A stretch of 64,000 bases of DNA from Halomonas stenophila (GCF_014192275.1 NZ_JACHXR010000004.1:124001-188000); one strand, 5' to 3'; positions 1-9,235 are shown, counted from the first letter of the stretch. The notes: generated from the letters alone by a model not told the origin. Made by a program: numbers and translations.

Positions 1-743
1 AGCGGCTCACCGGCAACCCCATGGCCAGCCCGGAGCTGCTGGGCATCAGCGGCGGCAGCGCCATCGCCCTGATGGGCGCCATCTTCCTGCTGCCCGCCCC
101 CGGCAACCCGACCCTGGTGGCCGCCGGCACCCTCGGCGCCCTGGTCACCCTGGTGGTACTGGTGGGGCTGAACCGCCGGAGCGGCTTCCAGCCGGAGCGG
201 CTGCTGCTCACCGGGGTGGCCATCACGGCGCTGTTCGACGCGGTCAGGGCCGTGGTACTGGCCGGCGGCGACCCCCGGGGCCAGCAGGTCATCGCCTGGC
301 TGTCCGGGTCCACCTACTACGTCGACCCGACCAGCGCCCTGGCGGTGATCGGGGCGGCCCTGCTGCTGGCCCTGGCCGCGGCGCCGCTGGCCCGCTGGCT
401 GGACATCCTGCCGCTGGGCGGCGCCAGTGCCTCCGCCCTGGGGCTGCCCCTGGCCCGCGCGCGACTGGTCCTGCTGCTGCTGGTGGCGCTGCTCACCGCC
501 GGCGCCACCCTGGTGGTCGGCCCGCTGTCCTTCGTCGGCCTGCTGGCCCCGCACCTGGCCCGGCTGCTCGGCTTCTCCCGGGCCGGCGCGCACCTGCTCG
601 GCGCCGCCCTGGCCGGGGCGCTGCTGATGGTGCTGGCCGACTGGCTGGGCCGCCAGCTGCTGTTCCCCGAGGAGATCCCCGCCGGCCTGGTGGCCTCGCT
701 GCTCGGCGGCGCCTACTTCATGTGGGGGCTGCGGCGACTCTGA
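1..743 (+). CDS. fhuB: FhuB-type siderophore ABC permease, C-terminal part (cut by window start)
   Basis: This is the 3' end of an inner-membrane FecCD-family permease. The reading frame is open from base 3 and already shows the LTGNP(M)ASPELLGI loop, so the ATG at 21 is internal and not the start. The order of features (GGDPR, then [40 protein letters not shown]) follows the C-terminal half of FhuB, the double-length permease for hydroxamate siderophores, more closely than single-length FecC/FecD proteins. About six hydrophobic helices are visible. It is probably the last gene of a separate fhu operon upstream. That it is FhuB and not a single-length permease cannot be settled because the N-terminal half is outside the window. 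Confidence 0.85.
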   Translation, partial: RLTGNPMASPELLGISGGSAIALMGAIFLLPAPGNPTLVAAGTLGALVTLVVLVGLNRRSGFQPERLLLTGVAITALFDAVRAVVLAGGDPRGQQVIAWLSGSTYYVDPTSALAVIGAALLLALAAAPLARWLDILPLGGASASALGLPLARARLVLLLLVALLTAGATLVVGPLSFVGLLAPHLARLLGFSRAGAHLLGAALAGALLMVLADWLGRQLLFPEEIPAGLVASLLGGAYFMWGLRRL

Positions 744-841
744 GCGATGTACGACCGAGAGCGACAGCCTTAACTGCGTCAACCCTGGGGCGGCATCGCC
801 CCGCGTTGCCGCCCTCCCGCTGCTGCCATAGGATATCGGCC

Positions 842-1531
842 ATGCTGACTCCACGTTCAACACCGGCCGGGGCCGGGCGCCGCCTCCTCGCCCTTTGCCT
901 CGCCTGCGCCCTGTCTCTCTGGCCACGGCCGAGCCCGGCCCATCCTCACGGCTGGGTGGACGTCACGGTGCGCGTGCAGATGGATGAGCGCGGCCGGGTC
1001 GAGGCCCTCCAGCAACGCTGGCGCCTCGATCCCTTCTACAGCCAGCTGCTGCTGGAGGAACTGCGGGCCGCCCAGGGCGAGGCCTCGATGGAGGCTCGCC
1101 TCGACCAGCTCGGCGTGGAGATACGTCACAACCTGTCGCCACAGCACTACTTCACCCACGTCACCCGGGACGGGGAGGCGGTCGCGCTGGGCGAGGTCGA
1201 CGAGTTCACCACCCTGGAGCGCGACGGCCGCGTCGTCCTCATGTTCCGGCTGCCGCTGGCCGAGCCCCTGCCACTGGACCAGGCCGCTATGCGCTACCGG
1301 ATCTATGACCCGACCTACTATATCGAGGTGCTGCATGAGGCGGATGACGAAGCCCCCCGGCCTGACGCGCTGCGCGTGACGGGAGCCGACTGCGCCACGC
1401 GCATCATGGCCGCCGATCCCGACCCGGCCAAGGTCGCCGAGGCGGCGACCCTGGATCGCACCGAGCAGGCACCGGAGGGGCTGGGACGCTTCTTCGCCGA
1501 GACCGGAGAGGTGCGATGCGATCTCCCCTAG
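842..1531 (+). CDS. DUF1007 family periplasmic protein (ZevA-like)
   Basis: A 229-residue exported protein. It starts with a positively charged, hydrophobic signal peptide (residues 1-33, ending PSPA) followed by the DUF1007 hallmark HPHGWVD at the mature N-terminus, which may be metal binding. The ATG at 842 places this signal peptide correctly; a longer frame from 722 has no export signal at its start and overlaps fhuB. The gene overlaps the following NicO transporter by 16 bases, the pairing seen for ZevA/ZevB zinc uptake in Haemophilus influenzae. I infer a periplasmic metal-handling partner of that transporter. The metal (Zn, Ni or Co) cannot be read from sequence. Confidence 0.85.
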   Translation: MLTPRSTPAGAGRRLLALCLACALSLWPRPSPAHPHGWVDVTVRVQMDERGRVEALQQRWRLDPFYSQLLLEELRAAQGEASMEARLDQLGVEIRHNLSPQHYFTHVTRDGEAVALGEVDEFTTLERDGRVVLMFRLPLAEPLPLDQAAMRYRIYDPTYYIEVLHEADDEAPRPDALRVTGADCATRIMAADPDPAKVAEAATLDRTEQAPEGLGRFFAETGEVRCDLP

Positions 1532-2559
1532 ACACCTCCCGGGGCGCCGCGCCGCCGGCGCGCGACCCCGCGACGGCCATGCGTGACACCATGGCACGCC
1601 CGTCTCCCCGGTGGCGTTGGCTCGTCGGACTCGGCGTGCTGTCGCTGGCGGTGATCGGCCTGGCCTGGTTCACCAGCGGCCAGGGCGTTGGCCTGCAGTT
1701 GGTCGCCTGGCAGCGCGATCTCCACCGCGCGCTGACGGAGGCGATCACCTACCTCGACGCCGTGCCGAGCGTGACCGCCTGGGTGAGCCTGCTCGGCCTC
1801 AGCTTCGGTTACGGCGTCTTCCATGCCGCCGGCCCCGGCCACGGCAAGGCGGTGCTCACCACCTATCTGCTCAGCCAGGGCGGCGCCCTGCGCCGAGCCC
1901 TGCTGCTCTCCTGCCTGGCCTCGCTGCTGCAGGCCCTGGTGGCCATTGCCCTGGTCACGCTGCTGGTCCATGGCCTGGGGTGGCTGACGCGCCAGGCCAT
2001 GGGGTCGGTGGTCTGGCTGGAGCAGGCCAGCTATCTGCTGGTCGCGATGCTGGGGCTCTGGCTGTGCTGGCGCGCGCTGGCCCACCTGCCTTCCCGCCAC
2101 GAGGCGGCCGACCATGACCATGACGAGTGTGATTGCGCTCATCATCTGACGCCCCGACAGGCCCAGGACTGGCGTGGCGCCCTGGCCGTGGTGGCGTCGA
2201 TCGGCATGCGCCCCTGCAGCGGCAGCGTCTTGCTGGTCGGGGCCGCCTCCCTGCTGGACCACTACTGGGCCGGGGTGCTGGCGGTGCTGGCCATGGCCGC
2301 GGGGACGGCCCTGACGGTCTCGGCGCTGGCCCTGGCCAGCGTGATGGCCAGGGAATGGGCCGAGCGTCGCCTGCAGCGCTCACTCCACGGGACAGGGCTC
2401 GCGCGATGCCTGCGGGTGGCCGGCTTCGCGGGGGGGCTGCTCATCCTGATCCTGGGCCTGTCTCTCTTCATGGCCGGCGTTCGAGCTCCCGCGGACATGC
2501 CACTCCTCGAGGCACCGTCCCGGGGCCCTTCGCCCTCTTCCTCGCCGTTCGGCGGCTAG
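1516..2559 (+). CDS. NicO/RcnA-family metal transporter (ZevB-like)
   Basis: A 347-residue inner-membrane protein with about six or seven hydrophobic segments. The family signature HAAGPGHGKAVL lies near residue 110, a His/Asp/Cys-rich loop (HDHDECDCAHH) near residues 200-210, and the second signature GMRPCSG just after it. The start at 1516 is chosen because GGAGAG lies five bases upstream and the gene overlaps the DUF1007 stop. Family members move Ni, Co or Zn; RcnA is an exporter, whereas ZevB-type proteins paired with DUF1007 take part in zinc uptake. The neighbouring partner favours the ZevB-like role, but the direction of transport is not proven by sequence. Confidence 0.85.
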   Translation: MRSPLDTSRGAAPPARDPATAMRDTMARPSPRWRWLVGLGVLSLAVIGLAWFTSGQGVGLQLVAWQRDLHRALTEAITYLDAVPSVTAWVSLLGLSFGYGVFHAAGPGHGKAVLTTYLLSQGGALRRALLLSCLASLLQALVAIALVTLLVHGLGWLTRQAMGSVVWLEQASYLLVAMLGLWLCWRALAHLPSRHEAADHDHDECDCAHHLTPRQAQDWRGALAVVASIGMRPCSGSVLLVGAASLLDHYWAGVLAVLAMAAGTALTVSALALASVMAREWAERRLQRSLHGTGLARCLRVAGFAGGLLILILGLSLFMAGVRAPADMPLLEAPSRGPSPSSSPFGG

Positions 2560-2571
2560 TTCCCTGTCGAA

Positions 2572-2592
2572 CGCCTGGCGACGGGCCAGGCG
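2572..2592 (+). terminator. Hairpin after the NicO gene
   Basis: A perfect 8-bp stem (CGCCTGGC / GCCAGGCG) with a GACGG loop begins 12 bases after the NicO stop. There is no clear T-tract, so it may be a weak terminator or an mRNA-end stabiliser. Confidence 0.5.
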
Positions 2593-2785
2593 TCGCTCCT
2601 GCCTCGACGGGCAACCGGCTCGGACGCGATGGGCCGGGCTGCCGATCCCGCTGCGCGACTCGCCCTGCCAGCGCCACTGGTCGCCGCTGGCGACGCATGG
2701 CTCGTCGCGCCGCGTCATGGCGGCATTTCCTGATCGCTCGAAGCCTCCCGCGGGGCCAACGGTGGCAAGGCGCCTCGTTGCACTT

Positions 2786-2804
2786 GTTAATGCAACGCAT
2801 TATC
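2786..2804. promoter_or_regulatory. Fur box upstream of the TonB receptor gene
   Basis: GTTAATGCAACGCATTATC matches 14 of 19 positions of the Fur consensus GATAATGATAATCATTATC. It sits in an AT-richer patch about 110 bases before the receptor start, where an iron-repressed promoter is expected. The rest of the 353-base gap between the NicO gene and the receptor (2560-2912) shows only the hairpin at 2572. Confidence 0.7.
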
Positions 2805-2912
2805 ATTCAGATGCGCATAAACACCCACCAAGCCACGCAGGCATTGGCCATAACAACCATCCCCCAAGCCGATGCCGTTCACCCAGGATCAGACAAGGAA
2901 CCTCCGTCGCTT

Positions 2913-5057
2913 ATGCCCATCACCAGACAGCCCCGTCATGCGCGGCTGCTTCCCCTCATGCTGTGCTCCGCCCTGCCCGCCACGGCCCTCGCCCAGACCG
3001 ACGCGAACACCGAATCCGAGCGCGCCACCTCCGGAGGCGATGAGCTGAACCCCATCGTCGTCACCGCGACCCGCAACAAGGGCCTCGCCGGCGAGACCCC
3101 GCAGAAGGTCACCATCATCACCCGCGAGCAGATCGAGCAACAGCTGGCCATCACCCAGGACCCGGGCCAGGTGCTCAGCAACCTGATCCCCTCCTACTCG
3201 CCCAGCCGCCAGAAGCTCTCCAACGCCGGCGAGACCTTCCGCGGTCGCTCGCCGCTGTTCCTGGTCGATGGCGTGCCCCAGAGCAATCCGCTGCGGGACA
3301 GCGCCCGCGACAGCTATACCATCGACCTCTCCATGGTCGAGCGCATCGAGGTCATCCACGGTGCCAGCGCCGAGCACGGCCTGGGGGCCACCGGCGGCAT
3401 CATCAACTACGTGACCAAGCGGCCCGACGGCGCCGGGGTCCGCCAGCATGCCGGCGTCAGCCTGACCAGCGACGACGACTTCGAGTCGGATGGCTTCGGC
3501 CACAAGCTGGACTATCGCCTCAGCGGCCAGGACGGCGACTGGGACTACCTGGTGGCCGCCAGCCGCCAGGAACGCGGCGTCTTCTACGACGGCAACGATC
3601 AGCGCGTGGGCATCGCCTACCCCGGCGAGCTCCAGAACTCCACCAGCTACGACCTGCTGGCCAAGGCGGGCTACTGGTTCGACGACGATCAGAACCTCGA
3701 GGTGGCGATCAATCGCTTCGAGCTGGAGGGGGAAGGCGACTACGTGCCGGTCCCCGGCGATCGTGACGCCGGTATCGCGACCACCGCACGCAGGGGCGAC
3801 CCGGATGGCGATCCCGGCTACAACGATGTCACCACGGCGCGGCTGTCGTATTCCCATGCCGACTGGCTGGGCAACAGCCTGGACGCCCAGCTCTACACTC
3901 AGCGCTTCCGCGCCCGGTTCGCCACCACGCCCTACTTCCCCTTCCAGGCCAACGGCGAGACCCGCTTCGACCAGACCCGCAACGAATCCGACAAGGTCGG
4001 CGCCAAGTTCACCCTGTCCCGGGACGGCCTGCTGGACGATCGCCTGACCCTGACGACCGGCCTCGACCTGCTCCAGGACGAGACCCGCCAGATGCTGGTG
4101 CACACCGAGCGCACCTATGTGCCGGAAAGCCAGTTTCGCAACTACGCGGTCTTCCTGCAGGGTGACTATGACCTGACCGAGGCGCTGAGCCTGCACGCCG
4201 GGGTACGCCACGAGCAGGCCGAGCTCGACGTCGACGACTTCTCGACCATCGACCGCAGTAACGTCACCCAGGACAACGTCAGCGTCGACGGCGGCAACCC
4301 CGACTTCGACGAGACGCTGTTCAACGCCGGCCTGGTCTACCAGGCGACCGACTGGGCCCAGCTCTATGCCAACTACTCCGAGGGCTTCGGCATGCCCGAC
4401 GTGGGCCGGGTGCTGCGCGGCATCGACGCCCCCGGCCAGGATGTCGACACCCTGCTGACGCTGCAGCCCATCGTCACCGACAATCGCGAGATCGGTACAC
4501 GCTTCGACTGGGACCGTTATGGCCTCGAGTTGAGCTACTACGAGTCGAACGCCGATTTCGGCGAGCGCCTCACCGAGGAGAACGGCACCTGGGTCGGCAA
4601 CCGCGAGAAGACCGAGATCCAGGGCTTCGAGATCACCGGCGAGGCTCGCCCGAGCGATGCCCATCGCCTGCGGCTGTCCTATACCCATGCCGAAGGCGAG
4701 TCTGACACCGACGGCGACGGCACATTGGACACCGAGTTGACCGGCATCAACATCGCCCCGGACACGTTGAAGCTGGGCTGGAGCGCCGCCTGGAACGAGA
4801 CACTCTCCTCGCACCTGCAGTACCGCTACTACTTCGACCGCAGCGTCGACGACCCCGAGCTCGAGTTCGAGGGCTACGGCCTGGCCGACGCCTCCCTGAC
4901 CTACCACCTGCCGGTGGGGCGCGCCAGCCTGGGCATCGAGAACCTCACCGACGAGGACTACTTCACCTACTACTCCCAGGCGGCTCGCGTCAGCGACGAC
5001 TACTACTTCAAGGGCCGCGGCCGCACCCTCACCCTGGGCTACCAGCTCGACTTCTGA
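2913..5057 (+). CDS. TonB-dependent ferric siderophore receptor, IutA-like
   Basis: A 714-residue outer-membrane receptor. The ATG at 2913 gives a proper signal peptide ending ALAQ; the frame stays open far upstream but that part lacks coding character. The TonB box/plug begins at NPIVVTATRN (about residue 47), with the plug motifs FRGRSPLFLVDGVPQ and GASAEHGLGATGGIINYVTK. The remainder is a 22-strand-type barrel ending in the terminal Phe of GYQLDF. Plug motifs resemble IutA/RhtA receptors for citrate-hydroxamate siderophores such as aerobactin. It leads an uptake cluster with binding protein, permeases and ATPase, and a Fur box lies upstream. The exact ligand is an inference. Confidence 0.9.
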   Translation: MPITRQPRHARLLPLMLCSALPATALAQTDANTESERATSGGDELNPIVVTATRNKGLAGETPQKVTIITREQIEQQLAITQDPGQVLSNLIPSYSPSRQKLSNAGETFRGRSPLFLVDGVPQSNPLRDSARDSYTIDLSMVERIEVIHGASAEHGLGATGGIINYVTKRPDGAGVRQHAGVSLTSDDDFESDGFGHKLDYRLSGQDGDWDYLVAASRQERGVFYDGNDQRVGIAYPGELQNSTSYDLLAKAGYWFDDDQNLEVAINRFELEGEGDYVPVPGDRDAGIATTARRGDPDGDPGYNDVTTARLSYSHADWLGNSLDAQLYTQRFRARFATTPYFPFQANGETRFDQTRNESDKVGAKFTLSRDGLLDDRLTLTTGLDLLQDETRQMLVHTERTYVPESQFRNYAVFLQGDYDLTEALSLHAGVRHEQAELDVDDFSTIDRSNVTQDNVSVDGGNPDFDETLFNAGLVYQATDWAQLYANYSEGFGMPDVGRVLRGIDAPGQDVDTLLTLQPIVTDNREIGTRFDWDRYGLELSYYESNADFGERLTEENGTWVGNREKTEIQGFEITGEARPSDAHRLRLSYTHAEGESDTDGDGTLDTELTGINIAPDTLKLGWSAAWNETLSSHLQYRYYFDRSVDDPELEFEGYGLADASLTYHLPVGRASLGIENLTDEDYFTYYSQAARVSDDYYFKGRGRTLTLGYQLDF

Positions 5058-5069
5058 GGCGAGGCCGGA

Positions 5070-6152
5070 GTGAAGAGTTGCACACGGACCCGACGCCGCT
5101 GGCTGACGGTGCTGCTGGTGGCCCTCATCCCCTGGGAATCCGCCGCCCTCGCCGCCGGCGACACCCAAGGCAGGCGCAGCGTCGCCAATGCATTCGGCGA
5201 CACGCGCCTCCCCGCCACCCCGCAGCGCGTCGTGACCCTCTACCAGGGCGCGACGGACAGCGCGGTGGCGCTGGGCATCACGCCGGTCGGTATCGTCGAC
5301 TCCTGGCTGGAGAAGCCCATGTATCGCTACCTGCGTGACGCGCTGGCCGGCGTGGAGCACGTCGGCCTGGAGACCCAGCCCAACCTGGAGAAGGTGGCCT
5401 GGCTGGATCCCGACCTGATCGTGGCCACGCGTTTTCGCCACGAGCGGGTCAGGCCGCTGCTGGAGAAGATCGCGCCGACGGTCGCCACCGGCACCGTCTT
5501 CGACTTCAAGGCCAGCCTGGCGCTGCTGGCCGAGGCCACGGGCCGGGAGGCCCGCGCCCGGGAGCTGTTGCGGGACTGGGACGAGCGCGTGGCGGACTTT
5601 CGCCGGAAAATCACCGACGAACTGGGCGACGGCTGGCCGCAGAAGGCCGCCGTGATCCGCTTCAAGAGCGACCATGTGCGGATCTACTCCACGGGCTTCG
5701 CCGGCTCCATCCTGGATGAGCTGGGCTTCGAACAGCCGGATGCCGTGCATGACCAGGGCTGGGGCATGAAGCTGACCAGCGAGGAGAACATCCCGGTCAT
5801 GAATGCCGACGTGATCTTCGTGCTGCTGGAGCCGGACGATCCCGCCATCGCGCAGAACTATCGGCACTGGACAGCCCATCCCCTCTGGCGGCGACTGGAC
5901 GCCGTGCAGGACGCGCGCGTCTTCGAGGTGGATGCGGTGAACTGGATCATGGGCGGCGGCCTCCTGGCCGCCAATGCCATGCTGGACGACCTCTACCGCC
6001 ATTACGGGCTGGATCCCCACCGCGGGCACGCGACGCCTCGGCCGGCGATGCCGGCCGGGGCGGCAGTACCCGACGCGGCGCCTGCCGATGCCTGCGCCGG
6101 GGAGACGTCCGCGGTTGCCCGAGGCCATGACGAGGAGCCCGCCGCATGCTGA
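5070..6152 (+). CDS. Siderophore ABC transporter substrate-binding protein
   Basis: A 360-residue periplasmic binding protein of the FecB/FhuD class. It uses a GTG start at 5070, eight bases after a purine-rich GAGGCCGGAG site. A signal peptide (RRRWLTVLLVALIPWESAALA) is followed by the class III fold: the entry TPQRVVTLYQGATDSAVALG, then DPDLIVATRFRHERV, and the closing helix LLAANAMLDDLYRHYGL. A low-complexity tail of about 45 residues rich in Ala, Pro and His follows the normal domain end, which is unusual. It overlaps the next permease gene by seven bases, so it is co-translated with it. Confidence 0.9.
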   Translation: MKSCTRTRRRWLTVLLVALIPWESAALAAGDTQGRRSVANAFGDTRLPATPQRVVTLYQGATDSAVALGITPVGIVDSWLEKPMYRYLRDALAGVEHVGLETQPNLEKVAWLDPDLIVATRFRHERVRPLLEKIAPTVATGTVFDFKASLALLAEATGREARARELLRDWDERVADFRRKITDELGDGWPQKAAVIRFKSDHVRIYSTGFAGSILDELGFEQPDAVHDQGWGMKLTSEENIPVMNADVIFVLLEPDDPAIAQNYRHWTAHPLWRRLDAVQDARVFEVDAVNWIMGGGLLAANAMLDDLYRHYGLDPHRGHATPRPAMPAGAAVPDAAPADACAGETSAVARGHDEEPAAC

Positions 6153-7144
6153 ATGGCCGTGTGTCACGGGTCGCGGGGCTGCTGCTGGGCATGGCGCTGG
6201 TCGCGACGGCCTTCGCGACGAGCGTCATGCTGGGCACCACGGAGATCGCCCCGCCGACCTTCACCCAGGCGCTGCTGCACTACGACCCCGCCCGGGTCGC
6301 GCATATCATCATTCGCACGGAGCGCCTGCCGCGGGCGGTCATCGCCGCCCTGGTCGGCGCCAGCCTGGCCATCGCCGGCGCCCTGATGCAGACCCTGACC
6401 CGTAACCCCCTCGCCTCGCCGGGCATCCTGGGGATCAACGCCGGGGCCATGTTCTTCGTGGTGATCGCGGTCTCGCTGCTGCCCGTCCACTCCCCCGCCG
6501 AGTACGTCTGGGCGGCGCTGCTGGGCGCCCTGGTCGCGGCCTGCCTGGTGGTGGTGCTGAGTCGCGGTCGCCAGGGGGAGCTGTCGCCGCTGCGGGTCGT
6601 GCTGGCGGGCGTGGCCGTCACCGCCATGTTCGTCTCGTTCAGTCAGGGCCTGCTGATCATCGACCGCCAGAGCTTCGAGAGCGTGCTGTACTGGCTGGCC
6701 GGCTCCGTGTCCGGACGCGAGCTGTCGCTGGTGGTGCCGCTGCTGCCGCTGTTCGGCGTCGCCCTGCTGCTGTGCGTGCTGCTCGTCCGGCACGCCAATG
6801 CCCTGATGCTGGGCGATGACATGGCCGAGGGCCTGGGCATGCGCGCCGGCACCATCAAGCTGTTGCTCGGCCTGGCGGTGATCCTGCTCGCCGGCAGCTC
6901 GGTCGCGCTGGCCGGCATGATCGGTTTCGTCGGCCTCATCGTGCCGCACATGGCGAGGGGGCTCTTCGGCGTCGACCACCGCTGGCTGCTGCCGGCCTGC
7001 GCCCTGTTGGGCGCGAGCCTGCTATTGCTGGCCGATGTGGCCTCGCGCTTCCTGATGCCCCCTCAGGATGTCCCGGTGGGGGTGATGACCGCCCTGATCG
7101 GCACGCCCTTCTTCATCTATCTGGCGCGCAGGAAACCGGCCTGA
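6146..7144 (+). CDS. FecCD-family iron-siderophore ABC permease (first of pair)
   Basis: A 332-residue inner-membrane permease with about nine to ten helices. Family motifs are LPRAVIAALVGASLAIAGA, LTRNPLASPGILGI and GMIGFVGLIVPHMARG, the last being the cytoplasmic loop that contacts the ATPase. A GAGGAG ribosome site lies just before the ATG. It forms a heterodimer with the next permease. Length and motif order are normal for the family. Confidence 0.92.
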   Translation: MLNGRVSRVAGLLLGMALVATAFATSVMLGTTEIAPPTFTQALLHYDPARVAHIIIRTERLPRAVIAALVGASLAIAGALMQTLTRNPLASPGILGINAGAMFFVVIAVSLLPVHSPAEYVWAALLGALVAACLVVVLSRGRQGELSPLRVVLAGVAVTAMFVSFSQGLLIIDRQSFESVLYWLAGSVSGRELSLVVPLLPLFGVALLLCVLLVRHANALMLGDDMAEGLGMRAGTIKLLLGLAVILLAGSSVALAGMIGFVGLIVPHMARGLFGVDHRWLLPACALLGASLLLLADVASRFLMPPQDVPVGVMTALIGTPFFIYLARRKPA

Positions 7145-7146
7145 CC

Positions 7147-8196
7147 ATGACCCACTCCGCTTCCCTGAATCCCCCGGGCGACGGCGCCGTCGAGAGCCGC
7201 CGGGCTCGCGACCTGGGCCTCGCCGCCCTGCTCGGGCTGGTACTCCTGGCCAGCATGGGCCTGTCGCTGACCCTCGGCAGTTTCCCCACCCCGTTCGGCG
7301 AGGTGCTGCACGCGCTGGCCACGCCCCAGGACAGCGACATCGCCTTCATCGTCCGGGAGCTGCGCCTGCCGCGCATCGTGCTGGCCGTGCTGGTGGGGGC
7401 GGCCCTGGCCGTCGCCGGGGCCATCCTGCAGGGCATCGTGCGCAACCCGCTGGCCTCGCCGGACGTGATCGGCATCACCAGCGGCGCCGCCCTGGCCGCC
7501 GTGGCCTTCCTGGCGCTGTTCGGCACCGGCCTGAGCATCCATTGGCTGCCGGTCTCCGCGCTGCTCGGCGCGCTGCTGTCCACCCTGCTGGTGTTCCTGC
7601 TGGCCTGGCAGCGTGGCATCACGCCCTCGCGCCTGGTGCTGGTCGGCATCGGGCTCTCCGCCGCGATGGGGGCCGTGACCACCCTGCTGATCGTGATCAG
7701 CGACGATGCCGCCGCCATGGTCGCCTATGTGTGGCTGACCGGCAGCCTCTACGCCGCCCAGTGGCAGGACGTGCTCGGCATGCTGCCCTGGCTGCTGGCC
7801 GCCATCCCCTTGTGCCTGACCCAGGCACGGCACATGGATGCCATGGCGCTGGGGGATCATGTGGCCCAGGGGCTGGGCGTGAACGTGTTGCGCAGCCGGC
7901 TGGTGCTGATGGCCTGCAGCGTGGCGCTGGCGGGCGCGGCCGTGGCCTTCGCCGGCGGGCTCAGCTTCGTGGGCCTGATCGCGCCCCATATCGCCGCCCG
8001 CCTGGTGGGACGGGGCTTCGCCCGGCTGATGCCCGCCGCCGCCCTGATCGGGGCCCTGATCGTGCTCTACGCCGACCTGCTGGGGCGGGTGGCGTTCCTG
8101 CCCAAGGACCTGCCCGCCGGCATCTTCGTCTCGGGAGTGGGCGCGCCCTTCTTCGTCTATCTGCTGTATCGAACCCGCGTTGTCACTCGGGGCTGA
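7147..8196 (+). CDS. FecCD-family iron-siderophore ABC permease (second of pair)
   Basis: A 349-residue permease that starts two bases after the stop of its partner. It shows LRLPRIVLAVLVGAALAVAGA, IVRNPLASPDVIGI, WLTGSLYAAQW and GLSFVGLIAPHIAARLVG. With the preceding permease, the binding protein and the ATPase at 8384 it forms a complete FhuBCD/FecBCDE-type importer. The end of the gene runs into a dispersed palindromic repeat that begins at 8184, so the last few codons are formed by repeat sequence. Confidence 0.92.
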   Translation: MTHSASLNPPGDGAVESRRARDLGLAALLGLVLLASMGLSLTLGSFPTPFGEVLHALATPQDSDIAFIVRELRLPRIVLAVLVGAALAVAGAILQGIVRNPLASPDVIGITSGAALAAVAFLALFGTGLSIHWLPVSALLGALLSTLLVFLLAWQRGITPSRLVLVGIGLSAAMGAVTTLLIVISDDAAAMVAYVWLTGSLYAAQWQDVLGMLPWLLAAIPLCLTQARHMDAMALGDHVAQGLGVNVLRSRLVLMACSVALAGAAVAFAGGLSFVGLIAPHIAARLVGRGFARLMPAAALIGALIVLYADLLGRVAFLPKDLPAGIFVSGVGAPFFVYLLYRTRVVTRG

Positions 8197-8280
8197 TCCG
8201 TCGGCAGATCTACGAGGGGGCGCTGTGGACCCGTCCATGGCAAAAGACCCCCTCTTCGATCTGTCCCCGGCGCCCCTCGT
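8184..8280. repeat. Palindromic intergenic repeat, family 1, short copy
   Basis: Copy 1 of a repeat also found at 30026, 48637 and 53693. The outer arms pair (GGCAGATC..GAGGGGG with CCCCCTC..GATCTGTC). The inner hairpin ACGCCA-TCCT-TGGCGT present in the other copies is missing, replaced by a few A-rich bases, so this is an internally deleted version. It separates the permease genes from the ATPase gene. Confidence 0.85.
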
Positions 8281-8320
8281 CATGCCCAACGGCGATAGCC
8301 CTGACGCACTGCCAGACATT

Positions 8321-8339
8321 GCAAATGAGAATGTTTTGC
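8321..8339. promoter_or_regulatory. Possible second Fur box, before the ATPase gene
   Basis: GCAAATGAGAATGTTTTGC matches 12 of 19 positions of the Fur consensus and lies 45 bases before the ATPase start in a locally AT-rich stretch. With the repeat at 8184 interrupting the operon, this suggests the ATPase and Fe-S protein genes have their own iron-repressed promoter. Confidence 0.45.
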
Positions 8340-8383
8340 CTTACCGTGCTCCGACTCAGGAACCACACCGGCGAGCCCCTCCC

Positions 8384-9235
8384 ATGCCCTCGATACCTGC
8401 CACGCCGCCTCGACTGACGGGCGAAGCCCTGTGCGCCGGGTACGATGCCCGACGCGTCCTGGATGGCGTCGATCTGGCGGTGGCCGAGGGCAAGCTGACG
8501 GTGCTGCTCGGCCCCAACGGGAGCGGGAAGTCGACACTGCTGAAGACGCTGGCGCGAACCCTGACGCCCAGTGCCGGGCGAGTCTGTCTCGATGGCCAGG
8601 ATATCCACCGCCGCAACACGCGAGAGGTGGCACGCCGCCTGGGCATCCTGCCGCAGGGCCCTTCCGCCCCGGAGGGACTGACGGTCAGGCAACTGGTCGG
8701 CATGGGACGCTTCCCCCACCAGCGGTTGTGGCGACAGGATGCCGCGCAGGATGCCCGCGCCATCCGCGAGGCGATGGCCTATGCCGATGTCACGGACCTT
8801 GCCGACCGCGATGTCGACGCGCTCTCCGGCGGCCAGCGGCAGCGTTGCTGGATCGCCATGGTGCTGGCCCAGGAGACCGACCTGATCCTGCTCGACGAGC
8901 CCACCACCTTCCTCGATCTCAAGGTGCAGGTGGACCTGCTGGACCTGCTGTCCCGCCTGGCCCACGAGCACGGCCGCACCCTGCTGCTGGTGCTGCATGA
9001 CCTGAACCTGGCGGCGGCCTACGCGGATCGACTGGTGATGATGCGCGACGGGCGCATCGTCACCAGTGGCACGCCGGAGGCGGTGTTCACCGCCGACAAC
9101 CTGAAGCGGGTCTTCGACCTCGACGCCCACGTCATCCGCGACCCCCACGGCCAGGCCCTGGTGTGCGTGCCCGCCAGGTCGGGGCGAGGCCCCTCGGCCA
9201 CGGCCCCTGCACACGACGCCCGGGTGGCGATATGA
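8384..9235 (+). CDS. Siderophore ABC transporter ATP-binding protein (FhuC/FecE-like)
   Basis: A 283-residue ATPase that energises the FecCD permeases from the cytoplasmic side. Walker A is GPNGSGKST (about residue 44), the signature is LSGGQRQRCW, Walker B is LILLDEPTTFLDL, and the switch His lies in LHDLNLAAAYADR. The start at 8384 gives the usual short N-terminus; an upstream start at 8180 would translate the palindromic repeat and the Fur-like site and is rejected. The stop overlaps the next gene by four bases (ATGA). Confidence 0.92.
   Translation: MPSIPATPPRLTGEALCAGYDARRVLDGVDLAVAEGKLTVLLGPNGSGKSTLLKTLARTLTPSAGRVCLDGQDIHRRNTREVARRLGILPQGPSAPEGLTVRQLVGMGRFPHQRLWRQDAAQDARAIREAMAYADVTDLADRDVDALSGGQRQRCWIAMVLAQETDLILLDEPTTFLDLKVQVDLLDLLSRLAHEHGRTLLLVLHDLNLAAAYADRLVMMRDGRIVTSGTPEAVFTADNLKRVFDLDAHVIRDPHGQALVCVPARSGRGPSATAPAHDARVAI

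Noticed and set aside
2889..6167. Very long open frame on the minus strand opposite the TonB receptor and binding protein
   Set aside because: It mirrors the codon structure of the GC-rich plus-strand genes, is Val/Gly/Ala-rich without domains, and the opposite strand encodes clear proteins.
8180..8383. N-terminal extension of the siderophore ATPase from an upstream ATG
   Set aside because: It would translate the palindromic repeat and a Fur-like site, and the ABC domain begins normally from the ATG at 8384.
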